Assembly: GCF_014646355.1 (NCBI RefSeq)
Contig: NZ_BMNH01000010.1
Span: 62,001-126,000, forward strand
DNA length: 64,000 nt
DNA from: Nonomuraea cavernae
Lineage (GTDB): Bacteria; Actinomycetota; Actinomycetes; Streptosporangiales; Streptosporangiaceae
Direction: 5' to 3'
In this document: piece after piece, positions 1-9,079 of the stretch
Numbering within the stretch: position 1 is the first letter of the stretch
Layout: each line of letters begins with the position of its first letter
Translations under genes and position numbers: made by a program
Notes under the pieces: generated by a model
Told to the model about the DNA's origin: nothing
Database searches by the model: none
The model's input: only the letters and a program-made list of their open reading frames with translations

Positions 1-968
1 CCGCGCGCGACCCCTACGTGAACATGCTGCGCACCACCCTGGCCTGCTTCGCCGCCGGCGTGGGCGGCGCCGACGCGGTGACCGTGCAGCCGTTCGACGC
101 CCGGCTCCGCCTGCCCGACGCGTTCTCCCGCCGGATCGCCCGCAACACCCAGGCGCTGCTGCTGGAGGAGTCGGGGGTCGGCAGGGTGATCGACCCGGCG
201 GGCGGCTCCTGGTACGTCGAGCGGCGCACCGCCGACCTGGCCGAGCGGGCCTGGGCGTGGTTCCAGGAGATCGAGGCCGCGGGCGGCATGGAGGCGGCCG
301 GGCCGCTGGTGGCCGAGCGGGTCGCCGCGACCAGGGAGCGCCGGGCCGCTGACATCGCGCACCGCCGGTTCCCGATCACCGGCGTGAGCGAGTTCCCCGA
401 CCTCGGGGAGAAACCGCTCAGCCGTCCCACCGCGCAGGCCGGAACCTCCGCGCAGGCCGGGTCGGCCGCGCCCGTCGAGTCCGGAGGGCCCGTCGAGTCC
501 GGAGGGCCCGCCGAGTCCGGAGGGCCGGCGTCCGGTCTGCCGCGCATCACCTACGCCGAGGAGTTCGAGCGGCTGCGCGACCTCGCCGACGCGCGGCCCG
601 AGCGGCCCAAGGTGTTCCTGGCCACGATCGGCCCGGTCGCCGCCCACACCGCGCGCGCCTCGTTCGCCGCCAACCTGTTCCAGGCGGGCGGCCTGGCCAC
701 CGAGACCGCCGGGCCCGGGGTCGACCCCGAGCAGATCGCCACCGCCTTCGCCGTCAGCGGCACCACGGTCGCCTGCCTGTGCTCCAGCGACAAGCTCTAC
801 GCCCAGCACGCCGAGGCGGTAGCGGCCGCGCTGAGACGGGCGGGCGCGCACAGGATCTGGCTGGCGGGGAAGGGTGACTACGACGGTGTGGACGCCCGCC
901 TGCACGCCGGCTGCGACGTGCTCGACGTGCTCCGCACGACCTTCGACGACCTGGAGGTTGCCCGATGA
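1..968 (+). CDS. mutA: Methylmalonyl-CoA mutase small subunit (5' end outside window)
   Basis: Non-catalytic beta subunit of adenosylcobalamin-dependent methylmalonyl-CoA mutase, which interconverts methylmalonyl-CoA and succinyl-CoA. The frame is open to the window edge (first full codon at base 3, reading [20 protein letters not shown]), so the N-terminal barrel is missing; the GTG at 18 is not the true start. The last third resembles the cobalamin-binding fold ([19 protein letters not shown]) but lacks the DxHxxG cobalamin ligand motif, as is normal for this subunit. The linker between the two domains carries three in-frame 18-bp direct repeats at 471-524 encoding P-V/A-E-S-G-G. The stop overlaps the mutB start by 4 bp (ATGA), indicating translational coupling. 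Confidence 0.95.
   Translation, partial: ARDPYVNMLRTTLACFAAGVGGADAVTVQPFDARLRLPDAFSRRIARNTQALLLEESGVGRVIDPAGGSWYVERRTADLAERAWAWFQEIEAAGGMEAAGPLVAERVAATRERRAADIAHRRFPITGVSEFPDLGEKPLSRPTAQAGTSAQAGSAAPVESGGPVESGGPAESGGPASGLPRITYAEEFERLRDLADARPERPKVFLATIGPVAAHTARASFAANLFQAGGLATETAGPGVDPEQIATAFAVSGTTVACLCSSDKLYAQHAEAVAAALRRAGAHRIWLAGKGDYDGVDARLHAGCDVLDVLRTTFDDLEVAR
471..524 (+). repeat. Three 18-bp tandem repeats in the mutA linker
   Basis: Units at 471-488, 489-506 and 507-524; the first two are identical and the third differs by one base. In frame, each encodes the hexapeptide PVESGG or PAESGG between the catalytic-like domain and the cobalamin-like domain, so copy-number change would only alter linker length. 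Confidence 0.9.
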
Positions 969-3142
969 TCCCCGACTTCACCGGCATCCCGCTGGACGGC
1001 CGCGCCCCGGCGGGGCCGCGGGACGCGCCCGAGGGCTCCGAGGGTCCCGAGGGTCCCGAGGGTGAGGTGTGGGAGACGCCCGAGGGCATCGGGGTCAAGC
1101 CGCTCTACACGGCCGGCGACCTGGACGGGCTCGACTTCCTGGAGACCTATCCGGGTGCCGCCCCGTTCCTGCGGGGCCCCTACCCGACCATGTACGTCAA
1201 CCAGCCGTGGACCATCCGCCAGTACGCCGGCTTCTCCACGGCCGAGGACTCCAACGCCTTCTACCGGCGCAACCTCGCGGCCGGGCAGAAGGGGCTCTCG
1301 GTGGCCTTCGACCTGGCCACGCACCGGGGCTACGACTCCGACCACCCGCGCGTCGCGGGCGACGTGGGCATGGCGGGGGTGGCGATCGACTCGATCTACG
1401 ACATGCGGCAGCTGTTCGACGGGATCCCGCTCGACCGGATGTCGGTGTCGATGACCATGAACGGCGCCGTGCTGCCGATCCTGGCGCTCTACATCGTGGC
1501 GGCCGAGGAACAGGGGGTGGCGCCGGAGCAGCTGGCCGGGACCATCCAGAACGACATCCTCAAGGAGTTCATGGTCCGCAACACCTACATCTATCCGCCC
1601 GCCCCATCGATGCGCATAATTTCGGATATTTTCGCTTATACGAGCGAAAAGATGCCGAAGTTCAACTCGATCAGCATCTCCGGCTACCACATCCAGGAGG
1701 CCGGGGCCACGCTCGACCTGGAGCTGGCCTACACGCTGGCCGACGGCGTCGAGTACCTCCGGGCGGGCGTCGCCGCCGGGATGGACATCGACCGGTTCGC
1801 GCCCCGCCTGTCGTTCTTCTGGTGCATCGGCATGAACTTCTTCATGGAGGTCGCCAAGCTGCGCGCCGCGCGGCTGCTGTGGGCCAGGCTGGTCTCCGGG
1901 TTCGGCGCGAAGAACCCCAAGTCGCTGTCGCTGCGTACGCACTCGCAGACGTCCGGCTGGTCGCTCACCGCCCAGGACGTCTTCAACAACGTCGCCCGCA
2001 CCTGCGTCGAGGCCATGGCCGCCACCCAGGGCCACACCCAGTCGCTGCACACCAACGCCCTGGACGAGGCGCTGGCGCTGCCCACCGACTTCTCCGCGCG
2101 CATCGCCCGCAACACCCAGCTGCTGCTGCAGCAGGAGTCGGGCACCACCCAGGTGATCGACCCGTGGGGCGGCTCCTACTACGTCGAGCGCCTCACCCAC
2201 GACCTGGCCGAACGCGCCTGGGCCCACATCGAGGAGGTCGAGGCCGCAGGCGGGATGGCCCAGGCCATCGAGGCCGGCCTGCCCAAGCTGCGCATCGAGG
2301 AGGCCGCGGCCCGCGCCCAGGCCCGCATCGACTCCGGGCGGCAGCCGGTGATCGGCGTCAACAAGTACCGTCCCGACGCCGACGAGCCGATCGACGTGCT
2401 CAAGGTCGACAACAGCGCCGTCCGCGCCCAGCAGCTCGACAAGCTGCGCCGGCTGCGCGCCGAACGCGACGACGCCGCCGTCGGCCGCGCGCTCGACGCT
2501 CTCACCAAGGCCGCCGACAACCCCACCCCCGGGCTCGACCACAACCTGCTCAAGCTCGCGGTCGACGCCGCCCGCGCCAAGGCCACGGTGGGCGAGATCT
2601 CCGACGCGCTGGAGCGGGTGTTCGGCCGGCACGCCGGTCAGGTCCGTACGATCTCGGGGGTGTACCGCGACGAGGCGGGTCCCGCCGACGGGATCGAGAG
2701 CGCGCGCCGGGCGTGCGCCGACTTCGAACGTGACGAGGGCCGGCGCCCGCGCATCCTGGTGGCCAAGATGGGCCAGGACGGCCACGACCGCGGCCAGAAG
2801 GTGATCGCCACGGCCTTCGCCGACCTCGGCTTCGACGTGGACGTCGGCCCGCTGTTCCAGACGCCCGAGGAGGTCGCGCGCCAGGCCGTCGAGGCCGACG
2901 TGCACATCGTCGGCGTCTCCTCGCTGGCGGCCGGGCACCTCACGCTGGTGCCCGCGCTCAGGCAGGCCCTGGCCGAGCTGGGCGCCGAGGACGTGATGAT
3001 CGTGGTCGGCGGCGTCATCCCGCCGGGAGACTTCGACGAGCTGCGCGCGGCGGGCGCCTCGGCGATCTTCCCGCCGGGCACCGTGATCGCCGACGCGGCC
3101 CTCGACCTGCTCCGGGAGCTTGCGGCCCGGCTGGGACACTAG
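965..3142 (+). CDS. mutB: Methylmalonyl-CoA mutase large (catalytic) subunit
   Basis: 725-residue alpha subunit that binds adenosylcobalamin and the CoA ester and acts in propionate/odd-chain fatty acid and branched-chain amino acid metabolism. The N-terminal substrate barrel shows [20 protein letters not shown] and [16 protein letters not shown]; the C-terminal cobalamin-binding domain has the ligand motif DGHDRG (DxHxxG) at residues 605-610. A low-complexity 9-bp repeat at 1031-1066 ([10 protein letters not shown]) precedes the conserved barrel. Codons near 1603-1660 are strikingly AT-rich compared with the rest and hold a perfect hairpin (see separate entry). Start ATG overlaps the mutA stop; meaB follows 4 bp after the stop, so the three genes form an operon. 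Confidence 0.97.
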   Translation: MIPDFTGIPLDGRAPAGPRDAPEGSEGPEGPEGEVWETPEGIGVKPLYTAGDLDGLDFLETYPGAAPFLRGPYPTMYVNQPWTIRQYAGFSTAEDSNAFYRRNLAAGQKGLSVAFDLATHRGYDSDHPRVAGDVGMAGVAIDSIYDMRQLFDGIPLDRMSVSMTMNGAVLPILALYIVAAEEQGVAPEQLAGTIQNDILKEFMVRNTYIYPPAPSMRIISDIFAYTSEKMPKFNSISISGYHIQEAGATLDLELAYTLADGVEYLRAGVAAGMDIDRFAPRLSFFWCIGMNFFMEVAKLRAARLLWARLVSGFGAKNPKSLSLRTHSQTSGWSLTAQDVFNNVARTCVEAMAATQGHTQSLHTNALDEALALPTDFSARIARNTQLLLQQESGTTQVIDPWGGSYYVERLTHDLAERAWAHIEEVEAAGGMAQAIEAGLPKLRIEEAAARAQARIDSGRQPVIGVNKYRPDADEPIDVLKVDNSAVRAQQLDKLRRLRAERDDAAVGRALDALTKAADNPTPGLDHNLLKLAVDAARAKATVGEISDALERVFGRHAGQVRTISGVYRDEAGPADGIESARRACADFERDEGRRPRILVAKMGQDGHDRGQKVIATAFADLGFDVDVGPLFQTPEEVARQAVEADVHIVGVSSLAAGHLTLVPALRQALAELGAEDVMIVVGGVIPPGDFDELRAAGASAIFPPGTVIADAALDLLRELAARLGH
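1629..1650 (+). repeat. Perfect inverted repeat inside mutB AT-rich patch
   Basis: Arms TTTTCGCT (1629-1636) and AGCGAAAA (1643-1650) are exact reverse complements with a 6-nt loop TATACG. It sits within about 50 bp of A/T-ending codons (ATA, ATT, GAT, ATT, GCT, TAT, GAA) in a gene that otherwise uses almost only G/C-ending codons. The encoded segment ([18 protein letters not shown]) is conserved in the family. The role is unknown; transcript structure or local slowing of translation are possibilities. Confidence 0.75.
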
Positions 3143-3146
3143 TCCG

Positions 3147-4148
3147 GTGCGGTCGCTCGAAGACTACGTCCAGGGCGTCAAGGACGGCTCCCGCGCCTGG
3201 ATCGCCCGCGCGATCACCCTGGTGGAGTCGACCAGGCCCGACCACATGGCGCTGGCCCAGCGGCTGCTCGTCGAGCTCACCCCGATGTCCGGCGCGGCCC
3301 GCCGGGTGGGCGTCTCGGGCGTGCCCGGGGCCGGCAAGTCCACCTTCGTCGACTCGCTCGGCACCCTGCTGACCGGTCAGGGGCACCGGGTGGCCGTCCT
3401 GGCCGTCGATCCCTCGTCCACCAGGACGGGCGGCAGCATCCTCGGCGACAAGACCCGCATGTCGCGCCTGTCGGTCGACCCGGCCGCCTTCATCCGGCCC
3501 TCGCCCACCTCGGGCACCCTCGGCGGCGTCACCAAGGCCACCCGGGAGGCGATGGTGGTGGTCGAGGCGGCCGGCTACGACGTCGTGCTGGTCGAGACCG
3601 TGGGCGTCGGCCAGTCGGAGACCTCGGTCGCCGACATGGTCGACACGTTCCTGCTGCTCACCCTGGCCCGCACCGGCGACCAACTGCAGGGCATCAAGAA
3701 GGGCGTGCTGGAGCTGGCCGACGTCATCGCGGTCAACAAGGCCGACGGCGAGCACGAGCCCGCCGCGCGCAAGGCGGCGCGCGAGCTGGCCGGGGCGCTG
3801 CGGATGCTCCGCTCGGACAGCACGCCGCCCCCGGTGCTCACCTGCAGCGGTCTCACCGGCGCGGGCCTGCCCGAGCTCTGGCGTCAGATCCTGGCCCACC
3901 AGGAGAGCCTCGACCTGGCGGCCAGGCGCCGCCGTCAGCAGGTGCAGTGGACCTGGACCCTGGTGCGCAACCGGCTGCTCTCGGAGCTGCGCGACGACCC
4001 GGCGGTGCGGGCCATCGGCGGGCAGGTGGAGGAGGAGGTGCTCGCGGGCACCCTGACCCCCGCCCTGGCCGCCGACCGCCTGCTGGCCGCCTTCGAGCGT
4101 CCCGCCCGCCGCGACGCGACGGGGGAAGGTCAGGCGGAGGTGTCGTAG
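3147..4148 (+). CDS. meaB: Methylmalonyl-CoA mutase-associated GTPase MeaB (ArgK family)
   Basis: 333-residue G3E-family GTPase that protects and reactivates methylmalonyl-CoA mutase and gates cobalamin loading. Visible motifs are the P-loop GVPGAGKST near residue 60, the DPSS segment ([19 protein letters not shown]), the switch segment ETVGVGQSE and NKAD near residue 196. I take the GTG at 3147, 4 bp after the mutB stop, because family members begin just before SLEDYVQGV; a TTG at 3120 in the same frame would overlap mutB. Its 3' end overlaps the convergent acyl-CoA ligase gene by 19 bp. Confidence 0.95.
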   Translation: MRSLEDYVQGVKDGSRAWIARAITLVESTRPDHMALAQRLLVELTPMSGAARRVGVSGVPGAGKSTFVDSLGTLLTGQGHRVAVLAVDPSSTRTGGSILGDKTRMSRLSVDPAAFIRPSPTSGTLGGVTKATREAMVVVEAAGYDVVLVETVGVGQSETSVADMVDTFLLLTLARTGDQLQGIKKGVLELADVIAVNKADGEHEPAARKAARELAGALRMLRSDSTPPPVLTCSGLTGAGLPELWRQILAHQESLDLAARRRRQQVQWTWTLVRNRLLSELRDDPAVRAIGGQVEEEVLAGTLTPALAADRLLAAFERPARRDATGEGQAEVS

Positions 4149-5890
4149 AAGGAGTCGAGCGTGCCGCCGTAGCGCGACTCGACCGCCTTGCGCTTGATCT
4201 TGAGGCTGGGCGTGAGCTCGCCCGACTCGACCGTGAAGTCGTCGGTCAGGATGGCGAACTTCTTGATCGTGGAGTAGCTGGCCTCTCCGTCGTTGACCTG
4301 GGCGACCGCCTTCTCGACCTCGGCGAGCATCCGCGGGTGCTCACGCAGCGCCTCGGCGTCGGCCGGCAGTCCCTCGGCCTCGGCCCACGGCCTGACCACC
4401 TCCATGTCGAGGGTCACCAGCGCCGTGCAGTAGTTGCGCCGGTCGCCGTGCACGAACACGTGCGACAGGAAGGGGCAGGCCGCCTTGATCCGGCCCTCCA
4501 GATAGGAGGGGGCGACGTACTTGCCGCCCGAGGTCTTGATCAGCTCCTTCTTGCGGTCGGTGATCGTCAGGCGGCCCTCGGCGTCGAGCTCGCCGATGTC
4601 GCCGGTGCGCAGCCAGCCGTCCTCCAGCGCCTCCGCGGTCTCCTCGGGCAGGCCGTGATAGCCGCGCATGACGCCGCGCCCGCCGATCAGCACCTCTCCG
4701 TCCTCGGCGATGCGCACCGTCGTGCCGGGCAGCGGCGGCCCGACCGTGCCGAACTTCACCGAGTCGGGCCGGTTGAGGAAGCTGCCCGCCGACGACTCGG
4801 TGAGCCCGTAGCCCTCCAGGATCGTCAGGCCGGCGGCGTCGAAGAACTCGGCGATGTCCTGGGACAGCGGCGCCGCCCCCGAGATGAAGAAGCGGATCCG
4901 CCCGCCGAAGCGGGCCCGCAGCTTGCTGAAGACCAGCCGGTCGGCCAGGGCGTATTCCAGGCGGGTGGTCAGCGGGATGGCCTTGCCGTGCTGGCGGGCC
5001 CGCACCACCCGGATGCCGGTCGCCCGCGCCCAGGTGAAGATCTTCAGCTTGGCGCCGCCCTCGCGCTGCTGGGTGGCGGCCACGGTGTTGTGGATCTTCT
5101 CGAAGATGCGCGGCGCGGCGGCCATGAAGGTGGGCCGGAGCACGCCCATGTTCTCGGCGATCTTGTCGAGGCGGCCGTCGATCGCGGTCGGCACGCCGCT
5201 GTCGATCATCACGACCTCGAGCAGCTTGCCGAACGAGTGGGACAACGGCAGCCACAGGAAGTGCAGGTCGTCGCCGGACAGCAGGCCCAGCTCGCGCACC
5301 GCGCCGCCCGCGTAGAGCCAGTTGTCGTGGGTCAGCTCCACGCCCTTGGGCCGGCCGGTCGTGCCGGAGGTGTAGATGAGCGTGGCCAGGTCGTCCTGAG
5401 CGATGGCGTCGACCATCGCGTCGTAGTCGCCCTCGCCGCTCACCGAGTCGAAGCGCAGCACCCAGCCGTCGTCGCTGGGCGTGCCGTCGATCACCAGGAC
5501 GTGCGTGACGCCGGGCAGCTCCTTCTGCACCGACCTCAGCTTGGCCACCTGGTCGTCGTCCTCGGCGATGACGATCGTGCTGCCCGAGTCGGTGATGACG
5601 AACGCCGACTCGTCCGCCGTGTTGGACGGGTAGATCGTGGTGGTGGCCGCGCCGGTGGACAGCACCGCCAGGTCGGCGAGGATCCATTCGAGCCTGGTGG
5701 AGCTGAGGATGGAGACCCGGGTGCCGGAGCCCGCGCCGAGCCCGGCCAGGCCCAGCGCCAGCGCGCGGACCCGTTCGCCCACCTCCCGCCAGGACAGCGA
5801 GGTCCAGCCGTCGGCCGAAGGGGTGCGATAGGCCTCGGCGTCGGGGGTTGCCGCGATCCGGTCGCGCAGCAGGGACGGAATGCTCGACAT
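4130..5890 (-). CDS. Long-chain fatty-acid--CoA ligase (FadD15-like AMP-binding)
   Basis: 586-residue ANL-family enzyme that activates long-chain fatty acids to acyl-CoA via an acyl-adenylate. The P-loop [11 protein letters not shown] lies near residues 170-180, followed by the A5 motif GYGLTESSA, the hinge motif [11 protein letters not shown] and [15 protein letters not shown], in the order typical of long-chain ligases. Start ATG at 5890 has the SD AGGAGGACAGGC just upstream. Convergent with meaB and overlapping it by 19 bp, so the two 3' ends share no terminator space. Its place beside mutAB fits odd-chain fatty acid degradation, but that link is inference. Confidence 0.93.
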   Translation of the reverse strand: MSSIPSLLRDRIAATPDAEAYRTPSADGWTSLSWREVGERVRALALGLAGLGAGSGTRVSILSSTRLEWILADLAVLSTGAATTTIYPSNTADESAFVITDSGSTIVIAEDDDQVAKLRSVQKELPGVTHVLVIDGTPSDDGWVLRFDSVSGEGDYDAMVDAIAQDDLATLIYTSGTTGRPKGVELTHDNWLYAGGAVRELGLLSGDDLHFLWLPLSHSFGKLLEVVMIDSGVPTAIDGRLDKIAENMGVLRPTFMAAAPRIFEKIHNTVAATQQREGGAKLKIFTWARATGIRVVRARQHGKAIPLTTRLEYALADRLVFSKLRARFGGRIRFFISGAAPLSQDIAEFFDAAGLTILEGYGLTESSAGSFLNRPDSVKFGTVGPPLPGTTVRIAEDGEVLIGGRGVMRGYHGLPEETAEALEDGWLRTGDIGELDAEGRLTITDRKKELIKTSGGKYVAPSYLEGRIKAACPFLSHVFVHGDRRNYCTALVTLDMEVVRPWAEAEGLPADAEALREHPRMLAEVEKAVAQVNDGEASYSTIKKFAILTDDFTVESGELTPSLKIKRKAVESRYGGTLDSFYDTSA

Positions 5891-5959
5891 GCCTGTCCTC
5901 CTGGGAGTGGTGCTGCCGACTCTAGGACTACCGCACCGTGTCCGTCGATGTCCTGATCA

Positions 5960-6124
5960 TCACGTTGCGAGCACAGTGGGAATTCTGGCGACGAGATCCC
6001 GGGGAGCGGACGTGCGCACCTCCCAGGCGCCGCAGGCGCAGCGGAGGTAGGAGACGACGCCTTCGGAGGTGGGGTGCGAGGAGACGACGGTGAGGGTCGC
6101 GGGGTCGTGCGCGCTGTCATGCAT
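5960..6124 (-). CDS. Small conserved-type hypothetical protein (54 aa)
   Basis: Short protein beginning MHDSAHDPATLTVVSSH and containing a single CAC motif (LRCACGAWEV). I recognise no named domain; similar short proteins with a TSEGVVxYLRCxCG core occur in actinomycetes, from memory only. ATG at 6124 is chosen over the upstream in-frame ATG at 6160 because the latter would lie inside the divergent CGNR gene and because a -10-like CAGATT sits 6 nt upstream of 6124, suggesting leaderless translation. Two Cys alone are too few for a full zinc finger. Confidence 0.6.
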   Translation of the reverse strand: MHDSAHDPATLTVVSSHPTSEGVVSYLRCACGAWEVRTSAPRDLVARIPTVLAT

Positions 6125-6149
6125 GATTCCAATCTGATGTAATGGCCTT
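6125..6149. promoter_or_regulatory. 25-bp divergent leaderless promoter pair
   Basis: Only 25 bp separate the two start codons. On the + strand TGTAAT (6138-6143) lies 6 nt before the CGNR ATG; on the - strand CAGATT (6136-6131) lies 6 nt before the ATG of the 54-aa gene. The two -10 elements almost abut, so RNA polymerase could probably occupy only one direction at a time. Neither start has a Shine-Dalgarno sequence. Transcription starts are inferred, not mapped. Confidence 0.5.
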
Positions 6150-6674
6150 ATGCATTTCAACGCTTACGGAGGCAACGGGGCGGCGCTCGCGGCGGACCTG
6201 GTCAACGCCACCGACCACAGCCCGGAGGCGCTGGAGCCGATGCTGGCCGAGCACGGGATGCTGCGCACCGAGCTGACGCCGGCCCAGGCGGGGCTGCTGC
6301 GGGCGTGGGCGGGCCGGCTGGCGCCGGTGTTCGGGGAGACCGACCAGGACACCCAGATCAAACTGATCAACGACCTGCTCGACGAGACCGCGTCCAAGCC
6401 GTACGTGAGCGCCCACGACGGCCGTGAGCCGCACCTGCACTTCTTCTCCGTCGAAGCCGACATCGTCTCCCGGACCAAGGACACCACCGCGGGCGGTCTG
6501 GCCCTGGCCATGTCGTTCTCGGGCGGCCGCCGCCTCGGGCGCTGCGACCGGCGGGGCTGCGTCACCGTCTACGTCGACACCTCACGCAACGGACGCCGCA
6601 GGTTCTGCTCACCGGCCTGCGCCAACCGGGTCAACGTCGCGGCCCACCGTGCCAGGACGGCCACGCCCCGCTGA
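6150..6674 (+). CDS. CGNR zinc-finger domain protein
   Basis: 174-residue probable DNA-binding regulator of the CGNR family (N-terminal helical ABATE-like stress domain plus C-terminal zinc finger). The finger reads C-DRRG-C ... RRRFCSPACANRVNVAAHR, giving the C-x4-C...C-x3-C ligand pattern and a CANR variant of the CGNR signature. The N-terminus (MHFNAYGGNGAALAADLVN) matches the family's usual start. Leaderless ATG with a -10 TGTAAT six bases upstream. Divergent from the 54-aa gene, which may be its target. The exact regulon is unknown. Confidence 0.88.
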   Translation: MHFNAYGGNGAALAADLVNATDHSPEALEPMLAEHGMLRTELTPAQAGLLRAWAGRLAPVFGETDQDTQIKLINDLLDETASKPYVSAHDGREPHLHFFSVEADIVSRTKDTTAGGLALAMSFSGGRRLGRCDRRGCVTVYVDTSRNGRRRFCSPACANRVNVAAHRARTATPR

Positions 6675-6707
6675 ACGGCGCCGGTGTCACCCCGCCATCC
6701 CCCCGAA

Positions 6708-6720
6708 ACCACCAGGTGGT
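6708..6720. promoter_or_regulatory. 13-bp perfect palindrome before lipoprotein gene
   Basis: ACCACC-A-GGTGGT, arms exact, located 25 bp upstream of the TTGACG -35 element of the next gene and 34 bp after the CGNR stop. It could be an operator or the stem of a weak terminator; there is no U-tract. Confidence 0.35.
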
Positions 6721-6744
6721 AGCGGTGGGCTGGCTGGAGTGAGA

Positions 6745-6774
6745 TTGACGTCCGGGGATCAATCGGGCGATAGT
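6745..6774 (+). promoter_or_regulatory. Sigma-70-type promoter of the lipoprotein gene
   Basis: -35 TTGACG (6745-6750), 18-bp spacer, -10 GATAGT (6769-6774). The predicted transcription start (about 6781) coincides with the GTG at 6782, so the mRNA is probably leaderless. Confidence 0.5.
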
Positions 6775-6781
6775 GTGGCAG

Positions 6782-7777
6782 GTGGCAGCCACCCGATCAA
6801 TCTCCTGTGCACTCGCCCTGGCGACCCTGACGCTGGCCGCGTGCACCGCGACCCCGTCGGCGCCGACCGGCGGCGAGCCCAGGGCCAGCGGCGTGGCCGG
6901 CGGCCTGACCTCCGTCCCCGACACCTCGGCGTCCACCGGCTCGGGCGCCCCCTCGGGCACTCCCACCGCCGCCGCGCTCGACCCCGAGGCGTACAAGACC
7001 GAGCTGGCCGCCACGCGGAAGACCGTCACCGGCGCGATCAAGTCCATGGTCGGCGCGCGCACGGTCAAGACGCTCGACCAGCGCGTCGGCCGGGCCCAGG
7101 AGGCGCTGGCCGGCGGCGCCGACACGCTGGCCGCGCTCACCCCGCCCGAGGACGTACGGACGCAGCACGAGGCGTACGTGGCCAGCCTGCGTGAGTTCGC
7201 CACCGGGCTCGGCTCGACGGCGGGCAGGGTCGGCAGCCGCGACCTGTGCACCTCCTCGGCCGTGCTGACCGACCTCGACGACCGGCTCAAGGCGCTCGAC
7301 GACGCGGGCGAGGCGCTCCAGAAGGCCGGCGACTACCCGGCCGACGTGGTCACGGTGAAGGCCGCGAGCAAGAAGACCCGGCGGCTCGGCAACGGCAGCT
7401 ACATCCGCCGGGGCACCCTGAACGGCCGCAGCTCGCTGCAGATCCACAACGGCGGCACCCGCGACGCGGTCGTCACCGTCATGCGCGGCAAGACCAAGGA
7501 GTTCAGCGTCTACGTGCGCAGGAAGGCGAAGTTCAAGGTCGGCGGCGTCCGCGACGGCACGTACAAGATCTACTTCACGCACGGCGTCGACTGGGACGGC
7601 CGAAACGGGTCGTTCACCCGCCAGTGCAGTTTCGAGCGCTTCTCGAAGCCGGTCACGTTCAAGACGACGTTCACCGCGACGCAGATCCTCTGGCACGACT
7701 GGCGGATCACGCTGCACGCCATCTCCGGCGGCAACGCCCGCACCTCGGCCGTGGACCCCGAGGACTTCCCCGGCTGA
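6782..7777 (+). CDS. Predicted secreted lipoprotein, function unknown
   Basis: 331 residues with a type II signal peptide ending LTLAAC (lipobox Cys near residue 21), a Ser/Thr/Pro/Gly-rich linker to about residue 65, a predicted helical middle (ELAATRKTVTGAIKSMVG... LRALDDAGEALQK pattern) and a C-terminal beta-rich domain (YIRRGTLNGRSSLQIHNGG... FKVGGVRDGTYKIYF) resembling carboxypeptidase-regulatory-like or Ig-like folds. A second in-frame GTG at 6773 would add MWQ; I prefer 6782 because it matches a leaderless promoter. It is likely anchored on the outer face of the membrane. A terminator hairpin follows at 7801. I do not recognise a named family. Confidence 0.75.
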   Translation: MAATRSISCALALATLTLAACTATPSAPTGGEPRASGVAGGLTSVPDTSASTGSGAPSGTPTAAALDPEAYKTELAATRKTVTGAIKSMVGARTVKTLDQRVGRAQEALAGGADTLAALTPPEDVRTQHEAYVASLREFATGLGSTAGRVGSRDLCTSSAVLTDLDDRLKALDDAGEALQKAGDYPADVVTVKAASKKTRRLGNGSYIRRGTLNGRSSLQIHNGGTRDAVVTVMRGKTKEFSVYVRRKAKFKVGGVRDGTYKIYFTHGVDWDGRNGSFTRQCSFERFSKPVTFKTTFTATQILWHDWRITLHAISGGNARTSAVDPEDFPG

Positions 7778-7800
7778 CCCCGCGCCCCGGGCGTGTCGAA

Positions 7801-7827
7801 GGGCCGCGCACCCCGTGTGTGCGGCCC
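7801..7827 (+). terminator. Hairpin terminator after the lipoprotein gene
   Basis: 11-bp stem GGGCCGCGCAC / GTGTGCGGCCC with one G-T wobble and a 5-nt loop, 23 bp after the stop codon. It has no U-tract, as is common in actinomycetes. It may also serve the convergent zinc-ribbon gene. Confidence 0.7.
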
Positions 7828-7884
7828 CTCGCCATCAGAGGACGTCAGGCGGCGTCAGCTGCCGGCAGCCGGCGCCGGATGACG

Positions 7885-8148
7885 TCAGGACGAGAACAGC
7901 ATCCCCACCCAGCTGTTCTTCCGGTGGTGGTGCCCGCCGTAGTGGGGGCCGCCGTGACGCGGCGCCCCCCAGGCGGGGCCGCCGGGAGCCGGAGGCGGGG
8001 GAGTGGAGTGCCAGCTGGACTCCATCTGGGTCAGCGACTCGAGCTCGCCGTAGTCGAGGAAAATCCCCCGGCAGTTGTCGCACTGTTCGATGTGGACGCC
8101 ATTGCGCTCATAGGTCCGCATGTTGCCGCGGCACTTCGGGCACTGCAT
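7885..8148 (-). CDS. TFIIB-type zinc-ribbon protein (zf-TFIIB family)
   Basis: 87-residue protein with an N-terminal zinc ribbon: MQCPKCRGNM then QCDNCRGIFLDYGELESL, i.e. CPxC-x(17-20)-CxxC followed by the family's FLDxGEL signature. The rest is a low-complexity Pro/Gly/His-rich tail (about residues 50-80: HGGPHYGGHHHRK) that could bind metal or be disordered. Start ATG at 8148 follows an SD-like AGGAGA. Function in this family is not established; nucleic-acid or protein binding is presumed. Confidence 0.85.
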   Translation of the reverse strand: MQCPKCRGNMRTYERNGVHIEQCDNCRGIFLDYGELESLTQMESSWHSTPPPPAPGGPAWGAPRHGGPHYGGHHHRKNSWVGMLFSS

Positions 8149-8206
8149 CTCTAGTCGGTCTCCTTGGCCTGGGATCTGTGAGGAAAACCTACCGCGCGCA
8201 ACGGCG

Positions 8207-9061
8207 TCATGCTCTGACGATTCTGTTGCACGCCTCGATCAACGAATGCTCGACCTCGTCGAGTTCCCGGCCATCCCGGGCGGCGTTGAGCACGGCCACC
8301 GCGGCCAGTTGCACGGTCAGCGCCCTGGCAGGCCGGTCGAGCAGGCGCCACGGGTCGTCGCCGGCGCCCAGCGCGGGCCCGCCCGAGGCCAGGTAGGCGC
8401 CCAGGAACCGGCCCCAGACGGCCGGGTCGAGCAGCCCGGCGGCGTACCAGGCGGCGGGCCTGGCCAGGTCCCAGGCCGGGTCGCCGACGCCGAGGTCGTC
8501 GATGTCGATGAGCAGCCAGCCGTCGCGCCGGACCAACTGGCCCAGGTGCCAGTCGCCATGGGTGAGCAGGCCGGGCCGCGGCTCCGGCGGGGGCAGCCGG
8601 TCGAACGTCAGCCGTAACAGTCGTTCGACGGGTCCGTCGCCGGGCATGCGGCGGACCGCCCGCGCGGCCCGCTCCGGGCCGCGCGCCGCCGGCAGCGGCG
8701 GCAGCAGCGTGAGAGGCACGGCGTGCAGCCTGGCCAGCAGCCTGGCCCCCTCCTCCCAGGGCGCCGAGTCGGGATCGTCGGGGGAGACCGGCCGCCCGGC
8801 CGGCCAGACGGTGACCGCCCGGTCGCCCACCTTCAGCACCTCGGGATCCAGCGGGGCGAGCATCACGCCGCTCAGCGCGGCCGAGGCGGTGGCCGCCAGC
8901 CGGGACCGCAGCGAGTCGGGATCGTCGCGGAGCGAGTGGGCCTTGACCACGACCTCGCCCCGGCGCACGACCACCACGTCGGTGCGCGTGGGATGGACCA
9001 CGGGGTCGCCGGAACCGCCGTACGCGCCCGCGACGCGGGCGAGTTCCCCCTCGAGATCCAC
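8207..9061 (-). CDS. Aminoglycoside phosphotransferase-family kinase
   Basis: 284-residue protein with the APH/choline-kinase fold: catalytic loop LLTHGDWHLGQL near residues 165-176 and the metal-binding segment LLIDIDDLGVGDPAWDLARP just after. The HGDxH core is intact, but the usual Asn five residues on is Gln. The substrate is unknown; members include antibiotic, homoserine and sugar kinases. GTG start at 9061 has TAGTCT six bases upstream and no SD, so it is probably leaderless. Divergent from the F420-type oxidoreductase, with only 18 bp between start codons. Confidence 0.85.
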   Translation of the reverse strand: MDLEGELARVAGAYGGSGDPVVHPTRTDVVVVRRGEVVVKAHSLRDDPDSLRSRLAATASAALSGVMLAPLDPEVLKVGDRAVTVWPAGRPVSPDDPDSAPWEEGARLLARLHAVPLTLLPPLPAARGPERAARAVRRMPGDGPVERLLRLTFDRLPPPEPRPGLLTHGDWHLGQLVRRDGWLLIDIDDLGVGDPAWDLARPAAWYAAGLLDPAVWGRFLGAYLASGGPALGAGDDPWRLLDRPARALTVQLAAVAVLNAARDGRELDEVEHSLIEACNRIVRA

Positions 9062-9079
9062 TCGTACAGACTAGGGGGC

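Noticed and set aside
878-3139. Long antisense open frame opposite mutAB
   Set aside because: A shadow of GC-rich codons; the + strand carries complete conserved domains. The same holds for the other long antisense frames (for example 3947-5956, 45089-47488).
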